Of a stretch of 64,000 nucleotides of DNA, positions 1-8,412 are shown one piece after another. The notes beneath the pieces were generated by a model, which ran no database searches, was not told where the DNA came from, and saw nothing but the letters and a program-made list of their open reading frames with translations. The position numbers and the translations under genes were made by a program. Numbering within the stretch: position 1 is the stretch's first letter; every line of letters begins with the position of its first letter. The DNA comes from Selenomonadales bacterium. GTDB lineage: Bacteria > Bacillota > UBA994. The stretch covers positions 124,001 to 188,000 of the forward strand of contig JAGXRZ010000020.1 of assembly GCA_018335585.1 (NCBI GenBank), given 5' to 3'.

Positions 1-105
1 CGGGATTTGCCGCCTGTTAAACAGCGGTGCTGTAGTGAGGAACGAGAGCACACGGGCCAGAACTAATAGCAGTTGCAGCCAAGGTGTGAGCGCCGGGAGA
101 ATCAT
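1..105 (-). CDS. fliR: flagellar export protein FliR, N-terminal part (cut by window edge)
   Basis: The first 35 codons are present and the gene continues past the left edge. The ATG overlaps the fliQ stop as ATGA. The visible protein begins MILPALTPWLQLLLVLARV and then has TAPLFNRRQIP; a hydrophobic first helix followed by a conserved P-F...IP stretch is the usual FliR beginning. FliR is an inner-membrane component of the flagellar type III export gate with FliP and FliQ. The position after fliP-fliQ is the canonical one, which makes the call firm despite the short fragment. Confidence 0.85.
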   Translation of the reverse strand, partial: MILPALTPWLQLLLVLARVLSFLTTAPLFNRRQIP

Positions 106-371
106 CGCAGTAGCCCGCCTAGATTACCGAACAAGTCCGTCGTATAGGCGACCATAGTGTTCATCATCCAGCCACCTAACAGGAGCAGTGTCAGCAGAAT
201 CGCCACGAGTTTGGGCACAAAGGTCAGAGTCTGCTCCTGTATCTGAGTTGCGGCCTGAAAGATGCTCACTAAGAGTCCCACAACGAGACTGGCAATAAGC
301 AAGGGCCCTGCCAAAAGGAGTGTCAGCGCGATGGCTTCGCGTGCGAGGTGGAGAACTGTCCCTTCCGTCAT
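102..371 (-). CDS. fliQ: flagellar export gate protein FliQ
   Basis: An 89-residue protein, the normal FliQ length, with two hydrophobic segments (about residues 13-38 and 51-75) around a polar turn containing QIQEQTLTFVPK, a stretch typical of FliQ. It is a membrane subunit of the export gate that passes rod, hook and filament proteins. A GGAGGGTT ribosome site precedes the ATG. It sits 9 bases after fliP and overlaps fliR by four bases, so the three are probably translated together. Confidence 0.95.
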   Translation of the reverse strand: MTEGTVLHLAREAIALTLLLAGPLLIASLVVGLLVSIFQAATQIQEQTLTFVPKLVAILLTLLLLGGWMMNTMVAYTTDLFGNLGGLLR

Positions 372-380
372 CTAACCCTC

Positions 381-1061
381 CTAAAAGCTTTCGAGAATTG
401 ACTTGGCCACTAAATGCCAACCGTCGGCCAACACAAACAACAGCAGCTTAAAGGGCAGCGATACGGTCACCGGCGGGAGCATAAACATGCCCATAGAGAG
501 AAGCGTGCTGGCTACGACCATGTCAATGACCATAAACGGAATGAACAGCGTTACCCCCATGGCAAAGGCGGTGCGCAACTCACTAAGCATAAACGCCGGC
601 ACTAATACCGTCAACGACAGGTCTTCTGGCGTGGCGGGAGCCGGGGCGTCAGTGGCGGTTAGGAACAACGCAATGTCCGCCTCGCGCGTATGCGGCAGCA
701 TAAACTCTCGTAGCGGTACCGTCGCCCGCTCAAAGGCTGCCTCCTGCGATAAATCGCCCGCGAGATACGGCGCGATAGCCTCATTCTGCAGGCGAGTTAA
801 GGTCGGTGTCATCGTAAAAAGGGTGAGGAACAGCGCGAGCCCGATAAGAACTTGATTCGGGGGGACATTTTGTGCCGCAACCGCCGTGCGCACGAAAGAC
901 AACACAATCACGATGCGGGTAAACGAGGTCACCATCATCAAGATGGCGGGGACAAGACTAAGCACGGTAAGCAAGATGAGGAGCCTGACGCTCCCCACTA
1001 CCTCGCTAGGCGAAGTGGCAGCTCCTATTTGTAGGCCTATCTCCGGTATAGGAAACATCAC
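381..1061 (-). CDS. fliP: flagellar export gate protein FliP
   Basis: A 226-residue polytopic membrane protein with family motifs LMMVTSFTRIVIVLSFVRTA, PPNQVLIGLALFLTLF, PLREFMLPHTREADIALF and PFKLLLFVLADGWHLV. There is no cleavable signal peptide; the short N-terminus resembles the Bacillus form rather than the proteobacterial one. The GTG overlaps the fliO stop and an in-frame ATG follows at once, so either codon may start translation. FliP forms the core of the export gate with FliQ and FliR. Confidence 0.95.
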   Translation of the reverse strand: MMFPIPEIGLQIGAATSPSEVVGSVRLLILLTVLSLVPAILMMVTSFTRIVIVLSFVRTAVAAQNVPPNQVLIGLALFLTLFTMTPTLTRLQNEAIAPYLAGDLSQEAAFERATVPLREFMLPHTREADIALFLTATDAPAPATPEDLSLTVLVPAFMLSELRTAFAMGVTLFIPFMVIDMVVASTLLSMGMFMLPPVTVSLPFKLLLFVLADGWHLVAKSILESF

Positions 1062-1405
1062 TACTTGCCTCCCTGTCGCAAGAAAGTAATCATGTGGTCC
1101 AAATGGGTGGCAAAGTCTAGATTGGCGGGTTGCTCGGTGGGCGCTAGCGGCGGGAGCTTGCTTAGAGGCCTAATCTGTACCGCGTGGTCGGTAGCACAGA
1201 CCAGAAACGACTCTTCACCTACGTCAATAACCGCTGCTTGCGTGCGCGCAGATAACCACACACGCTCGCGAACACGCAGTAGGCAGGACGGAGCAGACCG
1301 CAGGGCAGGTGTACGCCGCAGCAAATACCAACGCAAGCCAAAGAGCAGGCCAAAAACAGCAACTAGCGATAGCAGTAAGCGCATCAAATACGCAAAAAGG
1401 TCCAC
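1061..1405 (-). CDS. fliO: flagellar protein FliO
   Basis: A 114-residue protein with one N-terminal membrane helix (about residues 5-28) and a small cytoplasmic domain containing RVRERVWLSARTQAAVIDVG and a FLVCATDH strand, as in FliO. FliO helps assemble FliP. The GTG start has AAGGAG about nine bases upstream. The gene directly follows fliL (12-base gap). In Bacillus and many Clostridia fliM, fliY and cheY separate fliL and fliO; they are not here. Confidence 0.85.
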   Translation of the reverse strand: MDLFAYLMRLLLSLVAVFGLLFGLRWYLLRRTPALRSAPSCLLRVRERVWLSARTQAAVIDVGEESFLVCATDHAVQIRPLSKLPPLAPTEQPANLDFATHLDHMITFLRQGGK

Positions 1406-1417
1406 GCGGCCCGCTCC

Positions 1418-1834
1418 TTATTGAATTACAAAGTCCACAAAGAAGAGATTAGTAATGTCCCCCCGCTCGAGTACCGCATTTAGTGCGGAGAGGAGCTCCT
1501 GACGCAATGTCTCTACTTTTTCTGTCGTAGTCAGGTCCTCAACGGTTTTTGCTCGCAACACTTTGATAACGGCATGCCGGACTTCAGGCTCACGCGCCAC
1601 CAGTTCCTCAGTTAGAGCGCGAGAAGACAAATGCTGCAGCGATATGTTCACCCGCAGGTAGCGCCGCATCCCTGGGTCTAGCAGGTTTACCGTAAAGTCC
1701 CCTCCCGGAGAAACGACGAGTTCAGGGGGTGGGGAAATAAAGCCACGCACCATTGTCACCAAAGGCGCGCGAAAGACCACTCCGAGCACGATAATCGCTA
1801 TGACCAGTACCGCCAAGATAATCTTCTTCACCAT
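1418..1834 (-). CDS. fliL: flagellar basal body-associated protein FliL
   Basis: About 138 residues: a single membrane anchor near residues 4-20, then a FliL periplasmic-type domain with GGDFTVNLLDPGMRRYLRVN and a C-terminal FFVDFVIQ. FliL surrounds or supports the stator around the rotor. I chose the ATG at 1834 because GGGGGAT lies at suitable distance; a TTG at 1843 is too close to it. It follows motB with only a few bases between, placing it with the stator genes. Confidence 0.9.
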   Translation of the reverse strand: MVKKIILAVLVIAIIVLGVVFRAPLVTMVRGFISPPPELVVSPGGDFTVNLLDPGMRRYLRVNISLQHLSSRALTEELVAREPEVRHAVIKVLRAKTVEDLTTTEKVETLRQELLSALNAVLERGDITNLFFVDFVIQ

Positions 1835-1839
1835 GCTGC

Positions 1840-2547
1840 TCAAATCCCCCGAATCACAAATACGACGCGCCGATTCTTGCTGCGCCCTGTTTCTGTGGCG
1901 TTGGTACCCACCGGTCGAAACTCGCCATAGCCCACTGCCTTGAAGCGCTCAGGCTTAAGGCCGTGAATCTCGACGAAGTACCTTACTACCCGCGCCGAAC
2001 GCGCCGCCGAGAGTTCCCAATTAGAAGGAAACACCGGCGTGTTGATCGGGACATTGTCGGTATGTCCCTCCACTGCGATTTCATTGGGCATCTCGGAGAA
2101 TAGAGCCACTAGTTTGCCAAGCAGTGCTAACCCGTCTGGGCGGAGTATAGCCTGCCCTGAATCAAACAAGACCCTGTCTTCGAGCTCCAAGAGAACCCCT
2201 TGTTCTGCTCGAAACGCTCTAACCTCCGCGGCAATACCCTGCTGTTCAAGGTATTCCTGCACGTGCGCTAACATCCGGCCGTTGTCGGCCCAGAAAGGAC
2301 CCAGTTGCTCCGTAGCCACTTCGTTTGGATTCTCCTCCGGCATGACGATAGTCGTATTCGGCGTCGTCCCGCCATCCAGTATGCCAGCACCTTGAAACGA
2401 GGCAATAAACCGGCGAAACTTCACCACATCGATGGCCGAAAACGAGTACAGCAGCACGAAGAAGCATAGTAGGAGTGTAACCAGGTCCCCGTATGTAGTC
2501 AGCCAACTTGCGGCAACTACGCCGCCGGAAGACCTACGCCTAGTCAT
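1840..2547 (-). CDS. motB: flagellar motor stator protein MotB
   Basis: About 235 residues. The N-terminus holds WLTTYGDLVTLLLCFFVLLY, a membrane helix whose Asp (about residue 21) is the proton- or ion-binding residue of MotB. The C-terminal OmpA-like domain has VEGHTDNVPINT and NRRVVFVI and binds peptidoglycan. The ATG at 2547 is preferred: it overlaps the motA stop by 8 bases and has GAGG upstream, whereas an upstream ATG at 2577 has no good ribosome site. It forms the stator with MotA. Confidence 0.93.
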   Translation of the reverse strand: MTRRRSSGGVVAASWLTTYGDLVTLLLCFFVLLYSFSAIDVVKFRRFIASFQGAGILDGGTTPNTTIVMPEENPNEVATEQLGPFWADNGRMLAHVQEYLEQQGIAAEVRAFRAEQGVLLELEDRVLFDSGQAILRPDGLALLGKLVALFSEMPNEIAVEGHTDNVPINTPVFPSNWELSAARSARVVRYFVEIHGLKPERFKAVGYGEFRPVGTNATETGRSKNRRVVFVIRGI

Positions 2548-3331
2548 TGGCGGCCTCGGCCTTGTCCGGGCGAACATTCGCCTTAGCAGGCAGAACGAAG
2601 GCGCGGAGTCGCTGCTCGATTACGCGCGGATTGACACCCGCCTGCAATGCGGTGAGCCCTTCAATTACCATTTCGCGATAGAGAAGGACCTGGCGGCTCT
2701 TAAGCAGCACCTTCCCGGCGAGCGGTGTCAAGAGGAAGTTCGCCATAAAGGCACCGTACAACGTGGTAACTAAGGCAACGGCCATGGCAGGACCGATGGC
2801 CGCCGGGTCATCGAGAGCGTTTAGCATTAACACGAGCCCAATCAAAGTGCCAATCATGCCAAAGCCAGGGGCTAAGTTTCCCCACGTCGCCAGCATATTT
2901 GACGCTACAGAATGGCGGCTCTCCTCCTGCATAAGCTCTGTTTCGAGGACCTTGGTTACTACCGTAGGGTCCATACCGTCAATAACCATCTGCATGCCCT
3001 TACCTAGAAACGGCTCCATCTGCGGTATTTCGTCCTCGAGTACGAGCAGCCCTTCCCGCCGGGCGCGCGTAGAAAGCTCGCCAAACTTCTTGATAGTTTC
3101 CATGGGGTCCGGCGGAATCTGCTTAAACAAGCGTCGTACATCGTGATACGATTCGCGCGCGTCTTCCCAAGAGTAGTTGACCATCAATGCGGCAAAGGAC
3201 CCGACCACGGTAATGAGAAATGAAGGGACGTCAATAAACACGCCCGCGCCACCGCCGGACATCATCGCCCAGACAATAGCAGTCAGCCCACCAAAAATGA
3301 TGATCGGAGTGATGGGCCCTTGTTTACGCAT
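2540..3331 (-). CDS. motA: flagellar motor stator protein MotA
   Basis: A 263-residue protein with four predicted membrane helices, the cytoplasmic loop rich in charged residues, and the conserved PGFGMIGTLIGLVLML stretch of MotA/PomA. It starts with ATG after a GGGGGG-type ribosome site. motA-motB lie inside the flagellar operon between flgE and fliL, unlike Bacillus subtilis, where motAB form a separate operon. Together with MotB it converts ion flow into rotation. Confidence 0.95.
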   Translation of the reverse strand: MRKQGPITPIIIFGGLTAIVWAMMSGGGAGVFIDVPSFLITVVGSFAALMVNYSWEDARESYHDVRRLFKQIPPDPMETIKKFGELSTRARREGLLVLEDEIPQMEPFLGKGMQMVIDGMDPTVVTKVLETELMQEESRHSVASNMLATWGNLAPGFGMIGTLIGLVLMLNALDDPAAIGPAMAVALVTTLYGAFMANFLLTPLAGKVLLKSRQVLLYREMVIEGLTALQAGVNPRVIEQRLRAFVLPAKANVRPDKAEAAND

Positions 3332-3342
3332 TCTAGTCCCCC

Positions 3343-4584
3343 CTATCGCTTAAGCTGAATGAGCTCCTGCAGCATTTCGTCGGATGTACTGACCGTGCGT
3401 GAGTTTGCTTGGAAAGCGCGGCTCGTGGAAATCATCTCGGTGAACTCCGTCGCTAGGTCGACGTTTGACATTTCCAGCATGCCGACTTCTATCGAACCTC
3501 GGCCGCCCGAGCCTGCAACCCCGATTAATGGCTCACCGGAATTAGGCGAGACAGAGTAGAAGTTGCCGCCTTCTTTTAGCAGTGCTTCAGGATTGCCGAA
3601 ATAGGCCAGCGCAATTTGGCCGATATCGCGCACCAAGCCATTGGAATACGTGCCCGTAATTACTCCACCCCGCCCAATGATAAAGGAGAGAAGTTCGCCG
3701 GGGGCGTACCCATCTTGGAAGCGCATCACAGCCGTGCTGGTGCCCGCAACCTGGGTCATGGAGTTAAAGTCAAGCGTCAGCGAAATATTGGCGGCACCCG
3801 GCACTACAACCGAAAATGCGCCACTGGTCGCCGTTGCCGGCGTAACCGCCCCGCTAGTGTCGAAGTTCAGTGCGAGTGCCCCGGTAGGAGGAGTAATCGT
3901 GAGGGGTGGGGTGGCGGTGGATGCGACAGCGTATGACCATGCATTCGCGCCGGTCCGCGTAAAAGTGACGTTTAGCTGATGCGCTTCGCCTTTGGAGTCA
4001 AACACTGTGATGGTGTTCGTGTGTGAGTAGGTCCCAGCAGGTGGGCTGTTGTTTAGGTTCCCCGAGAACTCGGCGCGAGTAGTGGGCTGTGTAATGACCG
4101 AGTCCCCCAAAGGAATTTGCATGGCAGTGGGCGGTGTGGCCGTCGATATGTTGCCGGTGCCATCAGCCATCCAGCCCTGCACTCTAAAGCCTGTGGCCGC
4201 ATTAACTAGCTCACGCGCGAGTGAGAGCGAGAATGCTCCGTCGCGCGTAAACAAAGTACGTGCTCCGTCCGCCATAACAAAGAAACCACTGCCTTGAACA
4301 GCAAGATCAGAAATGCGCCCCGTGGCCTGTAGTGCGCCCTGGACGTGGCTAGTGTCAATTCCCCCCACGGCCACTCCCAGTCCGACTTGCGCGGGGTTGG
4401 TGCCTGCCCGTCCGCCGACGGGAGCAGAGGCGTTCCTAATAGTCTGGCTTAACATGTCGTGAAACTTGACGCGACTGCCTTTAAAGCCTGTAGTGTTTAC
4501 GTTTGAGATATTGTTTGCGATAACGTCGAGTTTTGTTTGTTTGCTGCGCATGCCAGAAATCGCCGAATACAATGACCTAAGCAC
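3343..4584 (-). CDS. flgE: flagellar hook protein FlgE
   Basis: A 413-residue axial protein. N-terminus: SLYSAISGM and NNISNVNTTGFKGSRVKFHD, the flg_bb_rod signature; C-terminus: NVDLATEFTEMISTSRAF, the matching rod/hook C-terminal helix. The middle region is Thr/Ser/Gly rich as in hook domains. GTG start with GGAGG nine bases upstream. It follows flgD by four bases; FlgD is its scaffold and FliK controls its length, and all three genes are adjacent. The small flbD gene often found after flgE is absent. Confidence 0.93.
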   Translation of the reverse strand: MLRSLYSAISGMRSKQTKLDVIANNISNVNTTGFKGSRVKFHDMLSQTIRNASAPVGGRAGTNPAQVGLGVAVGGIDTSHVQGALQATGRISDLAVQGSGFFVMADGARTLFTRDGAFSLSLARELVNAATGFRVQGWMADGTGNISTATPPTAMQIPLGDSVITQPTTRAEFSGNLNNSPPAGTYSHTNTITVFDSKGEAHQLNVTFTRTGANAWSYAVASTATPPLTITPPTGALALNFDTSGAVTPATATSGAFSVVVPGAANISLTLDFNSMTQVAGTSTAVMRFQDGYAPGELLSFIIGRGGVITGTYSNGLVRDIGQIALAYFGNPEALLKEGGNFYSVSPNSGEPLIGVAGSGGRGSIEVGMLEMSNVDLATEFTEMISTSRAFQANSRTVSTSDEMLQELIQLKR

Positions 4585-4588
4585 TGGC

Positions 4589-4999
4589 TTAACCCTCCCT
4601 TACTTCGAGTAGGCGTCCTAATGGAATCAAGGCATCGTTTATGCGCAGCTGGCTCTTGTTTCCGCTCCACACCAGCGATTGCACGGTGCCTTCCAGAATT
4701 TCGTCGTTCTCACCGCTAAAGCTCACCATCTTGCCCACGAGCCCGCTTAATTCCCCTAGCAGTTGCACTTCAATCAATTGGTCGAGTTTAGTGTTTAGGT
4801 TCTGCATTTGTTCAAGGCTGCTAAATTGAGCGAGCTGCGTAATCATGGCGGTTCCGTCGGCAGGATTCAAAGGGTCCTGATTGCGCATTTGCGCCAAGAG
4901 GATTTTTAGAAAAGCGTCTTTACCTAACTCCCCACCGGGCAGAGCGGCTTGCGTCATCGGCTGCGACTGTGCTGCTGACTGCGTGGCCTGAACTTTCAC
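4589..4999 (-). CDS. flgD: flagellar hook assembly scaffold FlgD
   Basis: A 136-residue short form common in Bacillota. It has the FlgD hallmark GKDAFLKILLAQMRNQDPLN followed by ITQLAQFSSLEQMQNLN, then a small C-terminal beta domain. FlgD caps the growing hook and promotes FlgE polymerisation. GTG start with GGAGGTGATCGA upstream. It lies between fliK and flgE, the expected place. Confidence 0.95.
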   Translation of the reverse strand: MKVQATQSAAQSQPMTQAALPGGELGKDAFLKILLAQMRNQDPLNPADGTAMITQLAQFSSLEQMQNLNTKLDQLIEVQLLGELSGLVGKMVSFSGENDEILEGTVQSLVWSGNKSQLRINDALIPLGRLLEVREG

Positions 5000-5010
5000 T
5001 CGATCACCTC

Positions 5011-6663
5011 CTAGACGGAAAATTCCGTGGTGCTTTTGTCCTGACGGCGCGGCGGCTGGCGTGGGCTTTCTTCTCGTCGCTCTCGACCGCGCGACTCGCC
5101 GTGTTCGCGATACTCCTCAAAGGTCATTATCTCTACTTCGGCCGGAACCGGGAATCGCTGTAGATGTAAAAGCACGTGTTCCTTAACCGCATTATTTTCC
5201 ACAACCAGTCGAACTGCTACGTTGCCCTGAGGATCCACCTCACCGCTAACCAAGACACGCCCATACTCGGGAGGGTGAATCTCTAGGGTCACTTGCGGGC
5301 GGCTTGGGCTTTGCACAAAAGACACTATTTCCATACGCAAGGCTTGCAGTGAAGCTTCTGATACAGGTGGAGATGGGGGTATGGTGCCTCTGGCATGCAC
5401 CTGTGTGCCCTCACCTAGCTGTGGAGGCGTATTTGTAGCCGCGTCGGCGCTGCTACTCGGCTGCGTCGTCCGAGTTTCGGCCCTCATGCCTGGCGCGACG
5501 GCTACGGGCATATGATTCCGAGTGATTATATCACCGGGGCGGTCGTTTGCGGAGCCCCCCGAAGCTTCGGCCAGAGCTGTCGGGGTGCTGTCCAAGACTG
5601 TACGACTGGGGGTGTTGTAAGCGGGTGGTGGATAAACCTGCGCAGGCTGAGCCTCAATCCGAACACCTGACCCAATGGACATTGCCGCAGTGCTGTCCAA
5701 GACTGGGCCACTTGGACTGTTGTACGTGGGTGGCGGAGCAACCTGCACAGGCGCTTCAATCGTTACAGCGTCACTGCTGCGCAGCACGGGTCGAGCCTCA
5801 GTTCGAACAGCTCGAGTTACTTCGGTCGTTGCGCTGACATACGGCTGCAAAACCTCGTGTATTAGTTCTGGGGTAGCCTGTGCAAGCGCTTCGATCGCTT
5901 CTACAGGTGGCTGAGAGACCTCGGTAGACTGCACTTCAGCCTGAGCTCCTCCAACTACTTGGGTCGATGCGCCGATGTATGGCCTTAAAACCTCGTTTGC
6001 GGACTTGCTAGAAACCTGGGCAAGGGCTGCAACCGCTTTAGCCTCATTGTTACCGAGCGTTGTTTGGGCTTCAGTCCGAACGGTTCCGACTATTTCGGCC
6101 GCAGTGTTGACGCATGTCCCTGACCCCTCGTATATGGGTTCTTGGGTCTGCGCACGCGCTCCAATCACTAGAACGTCAGTGCCTCGTGTCATCGGCTGAA
6201 CTTCAGTTCGAACTCCTCTAACTGCTTGAGTCAATGTGCCGACGTATGGCGCTGAAACATCATAGAGGGGCTCTTTAGCAACCTGCGCAAGCGCTTCACT
6301 CACTTGAACGTCAGCGCTTTTTGTTAAAGCCTGAACTTCACTCCGAACGCTCTCAACTACTGCGGTCACTGCGCCGGTTTGACTCGCCTCCGTTGCTTCG
6401 GCCAAGGGAGCAGTCTGTGCCATGGCGACAGGCAGAGGTGTAACAGGGATTCCCACAATCAGCCGCGCCGGAGTCTCACAGGGCTCGAAGTGAGGCGAGT
6501 CCGTATCCTCGGCGGCAAGAGGAGGCACGTAGTCTTGCCCCTTGCCGGAGGGGTCCATCAGGGCGCGAAACAGCTCGTAGAAGTTAGCGACGACACCTTG
6601 TTTTTGTGAGCCGGCCGGCTTGACTTCGGTCGGCATTCGGGGCTTATGGGACTCAATCTTCAT
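5011..6663 (-). CDS. fliK: flagellar hook-length control protein FliK
   Basis: About 550 residues. The C-terminal domain (last ~110 residues) has VTLEIHPPEYGRVLVSG and VKEHVLLHLQRF, matching the Flg_hook domain that switches export specificity. The rest is low-complexity, Thr/Pro/Ala-rich, and contains about six imperfect repeats of ~45 residues built around V(R/A)TEVQ and PYV/PYI elements. The ATG at 6663 is chosen because AGGAGGTG lies just upstream; an upstream start at 6705 would run far into fliJ. The protein should be secreted as a molecular ruler. Confidence 0.88.
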   Translation of the reverse strand: MKIESHKPRMPTEVKPAGSQKQGVVANFYELFRALMDPSGKGQDYVPPLAAEDTDSPHFEPCETPARLIVGIPVTPLPVAMAQTAPLAEATEASQTGAVTAVVESVRSEVQALTKSADVQVSEALAQVAKEPLYDVSAPYVGTLTQAVRGVRTEVQPMTRGTDVLVIGARAQTQEPIYEGSGTCVNTAAEIVGTVRTEAQTTLGNNEAKAVAALAQVSSKSANEVLRPYIGASTQVVGGAQAEVQSTEVSQPPVEAIEALAQATPELIHEVLQPYVSATTEVTRAVRTEARPVLRSSDAVTIEAPVQVAPPPTYNSPSGPVLDSTAAMSIGSGVRIEAQPAQVYPPPAYNTPSRTVLDSTPTALAEASGGSANDRPGDIITRNHMPVAVAPGMRAETRTTQPSSSADAATNTPPQLGEGTQVHARGTIPPSPPVSEASLQALRMEIVSFVQSPSRPQVTLEIHPPEYGRVLVSGEVDPQGNVAVRLVVENNAVKEHVLLHLQRFPVPAEVEIMTFEEYREHGESRGRERREESPRQPPRRQDKSTTEFSV

Positions 6664-7099
6664 TGGCGTGCACCTCCTGTCGCCGCAAAAATTGCTGGCC
6701 TGCAACCTCGTCGGCTACAGCCTGTTCGAGACGGCGCTCACGCAATCTCACTCCCGCCTGGTGCGATTCTTTATGTGTCTCAAACTTCCTGGTGTCGACC
6801 CGGGTCTTAAGGAGCAGGGCTCGCGCCTGATGACACACTTCCGCCTGTGCGTGCAAGTTCTCTCGCTTGCTGCTTATCTTTCGTTGCGTGGCAATAGTAA
6901 AGCGCGCGCGGTGTTCCATAAGCTCGGGATGTGTGTATGCCGCTAATTCTTCCGCAAGCTTCATCTCCATCGCGGCCAGTGATTCTTCCTGCCTTTGTCG
7001 TTCGCGCTCTGCAAGGGCGAGTTCTAGTTGACGCATGCGTTCCTTTTGCTGCTGTAAGTCTAGCAGTTGTTCTAAAGGGTATTTAGACAGAAAAATCAC
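6653..7099 (-). CDS. fliJ: flagellar export protein FliJ
   Basis: A 148-residue, highly charged, almost wholly helical protein with long stretches rich in Glu, Arg, Gln and Leu, as expected for the FliJ coiled coil that sits in the centre of the FliI ATPase ring. Sequence similarity in this family is low, so the call rests on coiled-coil character plus position between fliI (4-base overlap) and fliK. The GTG start lacks an ideal ribosome site and may be coupled to the fliI stop. Confidence 0.85.
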   Translation of the reverse strand: MIFLSKYPLEQLLDLQQQKERMRQLELALAERERQRQEESLAAMEMKLAEELAAYTHPELMEHRARFTIATQRKISSKRENLHAQAEVCHQARALLLKTRVDTRKFETHKESHQAGVRLRERRLEQAVADEVAGQQFLRRQEVHANED

Positions 7100-8412
7100 C
7101 TCTTTACGACCTGTCCTAGGGCACGCAATGCGTCATCGAGAGATGTGCGCTCGTCAATCTCTTGTGCTAACACCCGCATAATGAGGGGTACTGTGTCGAT
7201 GGCTTCGTCGATAACAGGACTTGACCCCTTAACATAGGCACCTATATTAATCAGGTCTTCGTTCTGTCGGTAGACAGCAAGCAGATTACGGGCCTTCGCG
7301 ACTAAAGACAAGTGATCGGGGCGGCTAAGGTCATTTGCGAGCCGGCTCACGCTCTGCAGTACGTCAATTGAGGGATAGTGATTACGTTCCGCTAATCGCC
7401 GTGTTAGCACCACGTGGCCGTCTAGAATCCCACGCACAGCATCGGCAATCGGCTCGTTTAAGTCGTCGCCTTCTACCAGTACGGTGTATAGCCCGGTAAT
7501 GCTGCCCCGCGATGCTGTGCCCGCGCGCTCGAGCAGTTTCGGTAGCATAGCGAAGACAGAAGGAGGATAGCCGCGTGTCGTCGGGGGCTCGCCAATGGCA
7601 AGACCTAGCTCGCGCTGCGCCATGGCAAAACGTGTCACCGAATCCATCATCAACATGACCTGTAGCCCTTGGTCGCGGAAATACTCGGCTATGGCGGTGG
7701 CTGTTAGCGCGGCCTTGATGCGCAGCAATGCGGGCTGATCAGACGTCGCCACGACGACCACCGAACGCGCTAGGCCTTCTTCACCGAGATCTCGCTCCAA
7801 GAAATCTCGCACTTCGCGCCCCCGCTCCCCCACTAGCGCAATGACATTGCAGTCGGCAGTACTGCCCCGAGCCAACATCCCAAGCAACGTGCTCTTGCCA
7901 ACACCGCTGCCGGCAAAAATCCCTAAGCGTTGCCCGCAGCCGACGGTCAGAAAAAGGTCTAACGCGCGTATGCCCGTCTCCATGACGGCGAGAATGCGTT
8001 GCCTATGCAGAGGGTTAGGCGGAGCTTGATCAAGCAGGTACTCCGTGAACTCGCGCCCCTGTTCCTCACCCGCTAGAGGTCTCCCCAGCCCATCGAGCAC
8101 GCTTCCCAGCAAAAACTCGCCTGTCTTTACCGCTAATCGCCGCCTAAGTGGTGCTACTTCACAGCCGGGAGAGATACCGTGTAGCGGTTGAAAAGGGAAG
8201 AGGTACAGCTTGTCGCCGCTAAACCCTACCACCTCTGATAAGACAGAGCTGTTGCCGTTACCTATATGACACAACTCGCCGATTGACGCTCGACACCCCC
8301 GAGCTTCTACTGTCAACCCGATAACTTCGGTTACGCGTCCGTATGTAGACCACTGCGGCTGACTAGAAAGACGGGCGCGAGCTCGGCAAAAATCGAAACT
8401 ATAAGCCGCCAC
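7096..8412 (-). CDS. fliI: flagellum-specific ATPase FliI
   Basis: A 438-residue F1-beta-like ATPase. Walker A AGSGVGKS is at residues 167-174; Walker B is in VMLMMDSVTRFAMAQRE; GEPPTTRGYPPSVFAMLPKL is the family signature of flagellar and type III ATPases. It energises unfolding and delivery of export substrates at the base of the flagellum. GTG start preceded by GAGGTG. It overlaps fliH by 14 bases and fliJ by 4. Confidence 0.97.
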   Translation of the reverse strand: MAAYSFDFCRARARLSSQPQWSTYGRVTEVIGLTVEARGCRASIGELCHIGNGNSSVLSEVVGFSGDKLYLFPFQPLHGISPGCEVAPLRRRLAVKTGEFLLGSVLDGLGRPLAGEEQGREFTEYLLDQAPPNPLHRQRILAVMETGIRALDLFLTVGCGQRLGIFAGSGVGKSTLLGMLARGSTADCNVIALVGERGREVRDFLERDLGEEGLARSVVVVATSDQPALLRIKAALTATAIAEYFRDQGLQVMLMMDSVTRFAMAQRELGLAIGEPPTTRGYPPSVFAMLPKLLERAGTASRGSITGLYTVLVEGDDLNEPIADAVRGILDGHVVLTRRLAERNHYPSIDVLQSVSRLANDLSRPDHLSLVAKARNLLAVYRQNEDLINIGAYVKGSSPVIDEAIDTVPLIMRVLAQEIDERTSLDDALRALGQVVKR

